From JAJNBD01 sp964471475 (lineage in GTDB: Bacteria > Pseudomonadota > Gammaproteobacteria > CAISUE01), in assembly GCA_964471475.1 (NCBI GenBank), contig CAYYFQ010000039.1, forward strand, positions 1 to 10,378: a stretch of DNA of 10,378 nucleotides, in the 5' to 3' direction. Positions 1-5,627 of the stretch are shown here, in pieces. Each line of letters begins with the position of its first letter. Positions within the stretch are counted from its first letter, which is position 1. Both the position numbers and the translations under genes were made by a program. Below the pieces are notes generated by a model, which searched no databases, was not told the origin of the DNA, and saw only the letters and a list, made by a program, of their open reading frames with translations.

Positions 1-65
1 CGCAGCAGTCTTCGCTGATATCACAACCGTTAGAAATTTTAGGGATACATTAGTCTTTCCATCCC

Positions 66-95
66 TTGAAAATCAAGTGTGCTTAGTGTTATCCT
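66..95 (+). promoter_or_regulatory. Possible sigma-70 promoter for the small ORF at 135
   Basis: A TTGAAA -35-like box at 66-71 is followed after 18 bases by TATCCT at 90-95 (4 of 6 matches to TATAAT). A start near 102 would give a leader of about 33 bases before the ORF at 135. This is pattern matching only, in an A+T-rich stretch where such matches occur by chance. Confidence 0.3.
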
Positions 96-134
96 ATATC
101 TGTAGTAAATTCATAACTAATACGGAGGTTAATT

Positions 135-317
135 ATGAATACTCGTCCTAAAGGCTTTTTGACTCAATTTACCAAAACTGTTGTTTATCTTACCTGTCGA
201 ATGAGTGGTTTGCCACCCGCGCGATCGCTTTCAACATCCCAATGGGAAGTGAATGACCGCAGCAAAAGCAAATTAGCCATTTCACAAGAAATTGCTGGGC
301 CGTTCTGTATCCATTAG
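135..317 (+). CDS. Small hypothetical protein (60 aa), uncertain
   Basis: This 60-residue ORF begins at ATG 135 and ends at TAG 315-317. Its best support is upstream: a GGAGG ribosome binding site at 124-128 with a 6-base spacer, very like the one before the exported-protein gene at 4048, and a possible promoter at 66-95. The product is basic, has no convincing membrane segment or signal peptide, and I recognise no domain. The N-terminal half (MNTRPKGFLTQF...) looks more protein-like than the C-terminal half. It stops just before the hairpin-rich repeat that starts near 360, so it could be a genuine short gene, the remnant of a longer gene cut by that repeat, or a chance ORF in a decayed spacer. 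Confidence 0.3.
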   Translation: MNTRPKGFLTQFTKTVVYLTCRMSGLPPARSLSTSQWEVNDRSKSKLAISQEIAGPFCIH

Positions 318-359
318 GGCGTCTTGACAATTCACTAGTACAACGATTCACACATTTTG

Positions 360-500
360 TCCCTCTCCCAGCGTGACTGGGAGAAGGTGGCGCGAAGCGC
401 ATACAAAAACAATTTGCTGTGCTTTGCACAGAACACACACTCCTAACCCGCTCGATCCGCTTATCAGCGGATCTCACGACCTCTCCCGCAACGGGGAGGG
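360..500. repeat. Multi-hairpin intergenic repeat-like element
   Basis: This noncoding stretch packs five inverted repeats into about 140 bases. They are TCTCCCAG/CTGGGAGA (364-371 with 377-384), GCGC/GCGC around GAA (390-400), CTGTGC/GCACAG (417-422 with 426-431), GATCCGCT/AGCGGATC (454-461 with 466-473), and an imperfect CCTCTCCCG/CGGGGAGGGG pair (about 480-500). It begins with CCCTCTCCC and ends with GGGGAGGGG, a loose inverted pair typical of REP or MITE-like repeats in proteobacteria. An ACTAGT lies on each side (334-339 and 545-550) and might be a target duplication, although that hexamer is itself palindromic. It lies downstream of pgl, where the hairpins could protect or end the mRNA, but none is followed by a run of U. 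Reading frames through it look spurious. Confidence 0.5.
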
Positions 501-568
501 GTGACGTAAATTCAAAAATCATCCCTCACAGGAAACCCGGCGTGACTAGTTAATTTATAGCGGTACCC

Positions 569-1330
569 TTAAGAGCTTAAGATACCAGCTGCCTCCTCAT
601 CCACAAACCACGTTGCTTGATGAATCAGTTGAGCAGGATACAATAAAGCGTTAGGCTTGCGATTAATAACCACTTCCACAGCATCCGCCTTATCAAAACC
701 TGTTACTAAAAACACAATCTCTTTGCTATGATTAAGCGCAGCGGGAGTTAAACTAATACGATTCATTTGGCATGCTTCTACCCATAAAGCTATCACCAAA
801 TCCCCAGGGCGCGCCTTCGAATCTCTGCTATAAGTTTCTACCACCTCGGTATGAGGAAATAATGACGCTGTATGCCCATCGGCTCCCAATCCTAAATAAC
901 AAATGTCAAAAGAAGGATACGCGTCTTCGTCTAGTAAAAACAATTGACGCAAAGTGCTTTGATAAGTCTGAGCCGCCAGCCTAGGATCACTAAAATGCGT
1001 AGGCATTGGATAAATATGTGAAGACGCAACTGGCACTTTGGAAAATAAAAATTTCTGCGCCATAAAAAAATTACTTTGTGGATCATCCGCGGGCACATAG
1101 CGCTCATCTCCGAAAAAAAAGCGAAGATGCTCCCAAGGAATTCGTGATATAAAATTTGGACTCGTTAACACTTCGTAAAAAGCATTCGGGGTATTACCGC
1201 CCGACAGCACCACATCACAAATATTTTTTTGCGCAACGGCGTAAGCGGAACGATGCACAAAATCTTCTGCCGCCGCCACAAATAGCTCCGGTTTCGTTTT
1301 GAAAATTCTTAATGAGTTTAGATGATCCAC
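569..1330 (-). CDS. pgl: 6-phosphogluconolactonase (Pgl)
   Basis: Hydrolyses 6-phosphoglucono-delta-lactone to 6-phosphogluconate in the cytosol, the second step of the oxidative pentose phosphate pathway. The 253-residue protein is of normal length for the Pgl/DevB family (glucosamine-6-phosphate isomerase fold). Family motifs are all present: SGGNTP (43-48), GDERYVPADDPQSN (74-87), GLGADGHTASLFP (147-159, with the catalytic-region Asp151 and His153) and NRISLTPAAL (190-199). The start is GTG at 1328-1330, overlapping the end of zwf by 13 bases. No strong ribosome binding site precedes it, so translation is probably coupled to zwf. It is the last gene of the gnd-zwf-pgl operon and supplies the product of Zwf to Gnd. 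A gapless 6-base repeat (CTTAAG-AG-CTTAAG, 568-581) lies over its stop codon. Confidence 0.95.
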   Translation of the reverse strand: MDHLNSLRIFKTKPELFVAAAEDFVHRSAYAVAQKNICDVVLSGGNTPNAFYEVLTSPNFISRIPWEHLRFFFGDERYVPADDPQSNFFMAQKFLFSKVPVASSHIYPMPTHFSDPRLAAQTYQSTLRQLFLLDEDAYPSFDICYLGLGADGHTASLFPHTEVVETYSRDSKARPGDLVIALWVEACQMNRISLTPAALNHSKEIVFLVTGFDKADAVEVVINRKPNALLYPAQLIHQATWFVDEEAAGILSS

Positions 1331-2805
1331 TGATATCCATCTCGAGCGATTAATTCATCAGCGGCTAAAGGCCCCCAAGATCCCACCGCATAATTAGGAA
1401 AATTGCGCGGCACCAGAGTTTTCCACACTTCTAAAATGGGCTCCACAATTGCCCATCCTTCTTCCACAATAGTTGCTCGCGGAAACAACGTATGATCCCC
1501 TTTAATACAATCATACAGTAAAGTTTCATACCCCGTCGCACACTTCACACCAAAATAATCGCTGTATTTAAAATTCATATCCACTTGACTTAATTGCATC
1601 GTAGCACCAGGAACTTTCGCCGCAAAACGAATTGAAATCCCTTCATCAGGTTGAATATAAATATAAAGGAGATTGGGTGCCAACGATTCATCCTCGCGTT
1701 TAAATAACACAGAAGGCGCCGCTTTAAACTGAATCACTATTTCACTCACTTTGCGCTCCATTTTTTTACCGGTACGCAAATAAAATGGCACCCCCATCCA
1801 CCGCCAATTTTGCACATTTAATTTCATAGCTACAAAAGTTTCCATCGAAGAAGGAGTAGAAATATTAGGTTCATCGCAATATCCTTCATATTGACCACGC
1901 ACCACATTTTGCACGACACCTTCAGGCTTCAAACGATGAATCGCCAGCAATACTTTTTCTTTTTCATTTTGAATATCCTGTGACTTAAAAGAAATGGGTG
2001 GCTCCATCGCCACCAAACTTAACACTTGCAAAATATGGTTTGGAAGCATATCTCGCAAAGCACCGGTCTTATCATAATAACGCCCTCGTTGCTCAACGCC
2101 CAATGATTCAGCCACCGTAATTTGTACTTGGTCGATATAATGCCGATTCCACAGGGGCTCAAAAATACCATTGGCAAAACGAAAAGCTAAAATATTTTGT
2201 ACCGTTTCTTTGCCCAAAAAATGATCAATGCGAAACAGTTGTTCTTCTTTAGCCACCGATAATAAGCTTTTATTTAATAGAATCGCAGAAGCTAAATCTT
2301 CTCCAAAAGGTTTTTCAATAACCATTCTGCGAAAATAAACACCCTCTTCTTCTTTCAACAATTCCATTTTTCCGAGTGTTGTACTAATTGACCCAAAAAA
2401 TCCAGGGGGAACGGCCAAATAAAATAAAATATTTGGACTCGCATTTTGCTGAGTTATCAAATCATCCAGCTGTTGTTTCAAGGCTATATAAGTAGCCAAA
2501 TCTGTTAAATCTCCCGATGTATAAAAAACAGAAGATAACAGACTTAACCCAAATTGCTGCGCTTTAGCATCTACTACAAATTTTTTAATATCTTTCGCTA
2601 AACTATCGCGAAACTCGCTCACGCTGAATGGAGTACTTCCCACACCTATCACAAAAAAATTTTTATCAAGCAAACCTTGAGCACCTAAATTGCACAGTGC
2701 GGGAAATAATAAACGTTTGGTTAAATCTCCCGTCATCCCAAAAATAACCAATATACATGGGATAGTAGCAGTTTGTGTTTTTCTTAAGTGACTTAGCTGA
2801 GACAT
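1318..2805 (-). CDS. zwf: Glucose-6-phosphate 1-dehydrogenase (Zwf)
   Basis: Oxidises glucose-6-phosphate to 6-phosphoglucono-delta-lactone with reduction of NAD(P)+, the entry step of the oxidative pentose phosphate pathway. The 495-residue length is standard. Residues 23-28 carry the coenzyme-binding motif, here GMTGDL instead of the more usual GASGDL. EKPFG is at 164-168. The substrate-site motif RIDHFLGKE is at 192-200 (Asp194, His195, Lys199), and the catalytic His257 sits in the DMLPNH segment; these align with Asp177, His178 and His240 of the Leuconostoc enzyme at a constant offset of 17. ATG at 2803-2805 is preceded by AAGGAG (2812-2817 on the complement) with a 6-base spacer. That site lies within the last codons of gnd, which ends only 3 bases upstream, so the two are probably translationally coupled. 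Confidence 0.98.
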   Translation of the reverse strand: MSQLSHLRKTQTATIPCILVIFGMTGDLTKRLLFPALCNLGAQGLLDKNFFVIGVGSTPFSVSEFRDSLAKDIKKFVVDAKAQQFGLSLLSSVFYTSGDLTDLATYIALKQQLDDLITQQNASPNILFYLAVPPGFFGSISTTLGKMELLKEEEGVYFRRMVIEKPFGEDLASAILLNKSLLSVAKEEQLFRIDHFLGKETVQNILAFRFANGIFEPLWNRHYIDQVQITVAESLGVEQRGRYYDKTGALRDMLPNHILQVLSLVAMEPPISFKSQDIQNEKEKVLLAIHRLKPEGVVQNVVRGQYEGYCDEPNISTPSSMETFVAMKLNVQNWRWMGVPFYLRTGKKMERKVSEIVIQFKAAPSVLFKREDESLAPNLLYIYIQPDEGISIRFAAKVPGATMQLSQVDMNFKYSDYFGVKCATGYETLLYDCIKGDHTLFPRATIVEEGWAIVEPILEVWKTLVPRNFPNYAVGSWGPLAADELIARDGYQWII

Positions 2806-2808
2806 TTT

Positions 2809-3789
2809 TTACTCCTTGACTTTACTTTCTTGATGGCCTCCAAACTCACATCGCAATGCCGATAATATTTTGTCTGCAAAGGTATTTGAACTTCTTGAGC
2901 GAAAACGTGCAAATAAAGCGGCGCCCAGCACATTCGCAGACACAGCCTCTTCGATCGCGGCATTTAGGGTCCAACGACCCTCTCCGGAATCTTGTACATC
3001 GCCTTGATACTGTGAAAGCGTAGAATTATCATTGAGTGCAATAGATAATAAATCTAATAACCACGAGCCGACAACACTCCCCCGACGCCATACTTCCGCA
3101 ATTTCAGCTAAGTTAAAATCATAACGCCGTTCCAAAGGAATTCCGGCATTCCCTGCTTTTTGCAATATTTCAAAACCTTCCGCATAAGCTTGCATTAAAC
3201 CATATTCAATCCCATTATGAATCATCTTTACAAAATGACCTGCTCCCACAGGCCCACAGTATAGGTACCCCCGTTCAGCAGTGCTTTCGGAAGCAAGCTT
3301 CGGTGTACGTGCGATATCTCCGATACCGGGAGCTAAAGTTTTAAAAATGGGTTCACAATGCTGAAATATCGATTTTTCACCGCCTAGCATCAGGCAATAT
3401 CCTCGCTCACGCCCCCATACCCCTCCACTCGTACCAGCATCCATAAAATGGATATTTTTGCGACCTAATTCTTTGGCATAACGAATATCATCTTGATAAA
3501 AAGAATTCCCGCCATTGATGATAATATCGCCGGAAGAAAAATGTTGCGCCAACTCTTGAATAGATTCATCCGTAGGAGCGCCTGCGGGGACCATCAGCCA
3601 TGCAACGCGAGGAAAAGTAAGTTGTTGGGCAAATGCTGAAAGGGAATGTGCGCCTTGCACACCTTCACCTACTAAACTATCGACAGCTGCAGGATTGCTA
3701 TCATACACCACACAATCATAACCGTTTTTTTGTAATCGGAGCGCCATATTAGCTCCCATTTTTCCTAACCCAATCATTCCAATTTGCAT
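2809..3789 (-). CDS. gnd: 6-phosphogluconate dehydrogenase, short GndA/YqeC-type
   Basis: Oxidative decarboxylation of 6-phosphogluconate to ribulose-5-phosphate, completing the oxidative pentose phosphate branch. At 326 residues it belongs to the short decarboxylating class, not the roughly 470-residue E. coli Gnd class. Motifs seen: GLGKMG (7-12, Rossmann loop), GGNSFYQDD (93-101), DAGTSGGVWGRERG (117-130), the catalytic GAGHFVKMIHNGIEYG (182-197, with Lys188, His191, Asn192 and Glu195) and VQDSGEGRW (265-273). Asp30 ends the second beta strand, where NADP-specific enzymes usually have an Asn-Arg pair, so NAD+ preference is inferred. It is the first gene of gnd-zwf-pgl. The ribosome binding site is weak (AAAGG-like). 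A likely promoter lies at 3823-3850. Confidence 0.96.
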   Translation of the reverse strand: MQIGMIGLGKMGANMALRLQKNGYDCVVYDSNPAAVDSLVGEGVQGAHSLSAFAQQLTFPRVAWLMVPAGAPTDESIQELAQHFSSGDIIINGGNSFYQDDIRYAKELGRKNIHFMDAGTSGGVWGRERGYCLMLGGEKSIFQHCEPIFKTLAPGIGDIARTPKLASESTAERGYLYCGPVGAGHFVKMIHNGIEYGLMQAYAEGFEILQKAGNAGIPLERRYDFNLAEIAEVWRRGSVVGSWLLDLLSIALNDNSTLSQYQGDVQDSGEGRWTLNAAIEEAVSANVLGAALFARFRSRSSNTFADKILSALRCEFGGHQESKVKE

Positions 3790-3811
3790 TGATGCGCCTT
3801 TTATGTTGACA

Positions 3812-3821
3812 AATGCGCATT
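3812..3821. promoter_or_regulatory. Palindrome AATGCGCATT at the gnd transcription start
   Basis: A perfect 10-base palindrome lies just downstream of the inferred gnd -10 box, so it would cover the transcription start. A further ATGCGC copy occurs at 3792-3797, close to the gnd start codon. Its position suits a repressor operator, but no regulator is encoded nearby and the assignment is inference. Confidence 0.3.
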
Positions 3822-3822
3822 C

Positions 3823-3850
3823 ATTTTAACATTGCTTGAGATTATATCAA
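3823..3850 (-). promoter_or_regulatory. Predicted promoter of the gnd-zwf-pgl operon
   Basis: Read on the minus strand, TTGATA (3845-3850) is followed after 16 bases by TAAAAT (3823-3828), with a TG one base before the -10 box (extended -10). Both boxes match the sigma-70 consensus in 5 of 6 positions (TTGATA against TTGACA, TAAAAT against TATAAT). The start would fall near 3816, giving a leader of about 27 bases before the gnd ATG. The -35 box shares its location with the -35 region of the opposing promoter at 3869-3877. Confidence 0.55.
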
Positions 3851-3868
3851 CCATTAGTAAGTTGGTTA

Positions 3869-3877
3869 TGTTATAAT
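3869..3877 (+). promoter_or_regulatory. Extended -10 promoter (TGTTATAAT)
   Basis: TG at 3869-3870, one base, then a perfect TATAAT at 3872-3877 make a full extended -10 element. No good -35 box lies at the expected distance (AACCAT at 3849-3854), which extended -10 promoters tolerate. Transcription would begin near 3884, immediately before the GC-rich foldable segment, and continue into the exported-protein gene at 4048. Confidence 0.6.
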
Positions 3878-3883
3878 TTCTAT

Positions 3884-4016
3884 GAGGAAAAACTGTGTAC
3901 ACGACAAAAACCAGCACCGGGGTTAAACGGGTCCTGTCGCTGCAGCCTCGCATCGATGGGAGCCCTGCTTGCGCGCCACCTGTTTCGTAATTATCCGGTT
4001 TGTCTCGTGTACGAAG
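3884..4016 (+). ncRNA. Candidate structured RNA or structured 5' leader, unidentified
   Basis: This segment would begin the transcript of the promoter at 3869-3877 and can fold into one long rod. Paired parts from outside in are GTACACGA (3897-3904) with TCGTGTAC (4005-4012), CAAA (3905-3908) with TTTG (3999-4002), AAACGGGT (3925-3932) with ACCTGTTT (3978-3985, one G-U), CGC (3938-3940) with GCG (3971-3973), GCAG (3942-3945) with CTGC (3965-3968), and CTC (3947-3949) with GAG (3960-3962). Between the CAAA and AAACGGGT helices is a large open region. By my count 48 of 70 bases in 3911-3980 are G or C, far above the surroundings. No U-run terminator follows, so it may be the leader of the gene at 4048 or be processed from it. 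The rod shape recalls 6S RNA, but I see no matching conserved sequence and it is shorter than the E. coli form. It does not resemble SRP RNA, RNase P RNA or tmRNA. Confidence 0.45.
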
Positions 4017-4047
4017 AAGAAAAAAATTAATTTATCTGGAGGTTATT

Positions 4048-4467
4048 ATGCGCCTTAAATTACTCAACACTACTTTACTCATCTTAGCGTTATTGGGATG
4101 CACTGCATCTGCTTTCGCTGATGATTCTGTGATTCTCACCATTATCAACAAAAAAACTACGAAGTTAATTGACAATTCTAAAATTTTTGTAAAAATCAAT
4201 CTTCCCGAGAGCACCTCCGATCCGGATAAAGAATGTCTAGCAATGCCCCTGACTGTACCTGGAGATGCAACACATGATAGCGTCACCGTACAAGTCCATC
4301 GAAGTCAATTAAAACAAGAGCCTGATTGTCAAAATACCCAAGCTTTCAAAGTCTATGCCGCTGGGTATTACAAACAAAAATATGATTACTCTTCCAATGC
4401 GAATGTGGGACAAACTTGTACCGCCGCCCATGGTATTTCTTTACGGATGTTATTTAGCTGCGAGTAA
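4048..4467 (+). CDS. Small exported protein of unknown function (139 aa)
   Basis: I do not recognise a family. The N-terminus is a clear export signal: MRLK, then a hydrophobic stretch (residues 5-17), then ASAFA before Asp25, a good signal peptidase I site. LLGC at 15-18 could instead act as a lipobox, with Cys18 lipidated, although Leu at -2 is not the usual residue. The mature part is about 115 residues, polar, probably beta-rich (DDSVILTIINKKTTK), with four cysteines that could form two disulfides in the periplasm. ATG 4048 is chosen because GGAGG (4038-4042) precedes it by 5 bases and the signal peptide begins there; an in-frame extension back to 4000 would run into the predicted RNA stem. 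It stands alone on the plus strand, downstream of the structured leader and convergent with mrp. Confidence 0.8.
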   Translation: MRLKLLNTTLLILALLGCTASAFADDSVILTIINKKTTKLIDNSKIFVKINLPESTSDPDKECLAMPLTVPGDATHDSVTVQVHRSQLKQEPDCQNTQAFKVYAAGYYKQKYDYSSNANVGQTCTAAHGISLRMLFSCE

Positions 4468-4553
4468 ATTTAGGACGCGTTGACTATTCACTATGCCGAA
4501 ACAAAAAACGTTTTATGCCGGGGGGGATGGTTGGCATTGTTCACACGCTCTAG

Positions 4554-5627
4554 TCATGCTTTCGCAATTGGCGGGATACGGCTAAATTTAGCTTTCTCTA
4601 AAGTAGCGATGTTAATAGATAAACGCATCGCTATTTTTTTAAATAATTGACTGACGGCACCACACGGTTCTTTGACGAGCGTTGGAAATCCTTTATCCAC
4701 ATCTCCACATATTGCACGTGTTAATGGCAAAGCACCCAAAATATCCCATGATGGAGAAGATCCCAATTCCACCGTCTCTTTTTCTATTTCGTCAAAAATA
4801 AATTCTCGTTCTCCACAGTGACTGCAAATATGGTAACTCATATTTTCAACGATGCCCAAAATAGGAATTGATACTTTATTAAACATGGTTATCGCTTTTC
4901 GGGCATCCGCAAGCGCCACTTCTTGAGGGGTAGTGACCACAACCGCGCCACTGACAGGAATTTTTTGGGATAACGTCAATTGAATATCGCCCGTTCCAGG
5001 AGGCAAATCAACGATTAAATAATCAAGGTCGCTCCATTGGCAATCACGAAAAAGTTGCTGCAATGCTGTACTTGCCATAGGCCCTCTCCACACCATCGCC
5101 GTATCTTTTTCTTGCAATAAACAACCTATCGACATCACTTGCAAACCATAACTTTTCATAGGCTCTAAAGTTTTGCCATCAAGTGATTGGGGAGGCTCAG
5201 TAAGATTTAACATTGTAGGTAAGCTCGGCCCATAAATATCAGCATCTAAAATACCTACTTTTGCACCTTCCGCCAACAATGCCAGCGCTAAATTCACTGC
5301 GATTGTGGACTTGCCTACTCCGCCTTTGCCAGAAGCGATGGCAACGATGTTTTTGATGCCAGCTCGTAAAGGTATGTTGTTGGCAACGACATGAGGGGTA
5401 ATTTTTTGTTCTATTTTTATAGCGTAAGAAGGAAATAATTTATTCAGTGCTTCTTGTAATTCTTCCTGAAGGGATTGGCAACAAAAATGTAGGGTTAAAA
5501 TTATTGTGGGCTTCTCGTGCGACTCATTATTCAGCACTACATTAAAACACTTCTCATTGACAGAAAGTTCATGCATTTTCCACAAAGGTAAATTAAGGAT
5601 TTCGGTTAAAAAATTGTCTTGTGTCAT
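4554..5627 (-). CDS. mrp: Mrp/ApbC-type iron-sulfur cluster carrier ATPase
   Basis: Mrp/NBP35 family P-loop ATPase of the cytosol that binds and transfers Fe-S clusters. The 357-residue protein has the deviant Walker A motif GKGGVGKST (100-108), LDADIYGPS (127-135), VWRGPMAS (179-186), LPPGTGD (208-214), and the cluster-ligand pair Cys268-x-x-Cys271 in HICSHCGE. The N-terminal region (1-90) takes the place of the MIP18/DUF59 domain but shows no DPE-type motif and is weakly conserved. After the CxxC motif the usual glycine-rich GTGGAE segment is replaced by FIFDEIEKETVELG, a divergent stretch. ATG at 5625-5627 overlaps the icmF stop (ATGA), so it is translationally coupled to icmF at the end of a long minus-strand run. 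It probably serves general Fe-S assembly and not secretion, but the coupling is worth noting. Confidence 0.95.
   Translation of the reverse strand: MTQDNFLTEILNLPLWKMHELSVNEKCFNVVLNNESHEKPTIILTLHFCCQSLQEELQEALNKLFPSYAIKIEQKITPHVVANNIPLRAGIKNIVAIASGKGGVGKSTIAVNLALALLAEGAKVGILDADIYGPSLPTMLNLTEPPQSLDGKTLEPMKSYGLQVMSIGCLLQEKDTAMVWRGPMASTALQQLFRDCQWSDLDYLIVDLPPGTGDIQLTLSQKIPVSGAVVVTTPQEVALADARKAITMFNKVSIPILGIVENMSYHICSHCGEREFIFDEIEKETVELGSSPSWDILGALPLTRAICGDVDKGFPTLVKEPCGAVSQLFKKIAMRLSINIATLEKAKFSRIPPIAKA

Noticed and set aside
190..522. 110-codon minus-strand frame across the hairpin repeat
   Set aside because: It runs through the inverted repeats, has no ribosome binding site and gives low-complexity sequence typical of repeat-derived spurious proteins.
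568..581. CTTAAG-AG-CTTAAG as a terminator of the pgl operon
   Set aside because: The two-base gap is too short for a hairpin loop at full pairing, and no U-run follows on the minus strand.
3884..4016. 6S RNA, SRP RNA or c-di-GMP riboswitch identity for the structured RNA
   Set aside because: The rod shape alone suggests 6S, but none of the conserved sequence blocks I know for these families is present.
3836..4030. 64-codon plus-strand frame upstream of the exported gene
   Set aside because: It starts with TTG before the predicted promoter and lies over the predicted RNA; no ribosome binding site.
4000..4047. Upstream extension of the exported protein by 16 residues
   Set aside because: It would put basic residues before the signal peptide and ignore the GGAGG site at 4038-4042.
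4468..4553. Terminator between the convergent exported gene and mrp
   Set aside because: Only the A/T-rich palindrome AAAACGTTTT and a repeated ATGCCG were seen; no GC-rich stem with a U-run on either strand.
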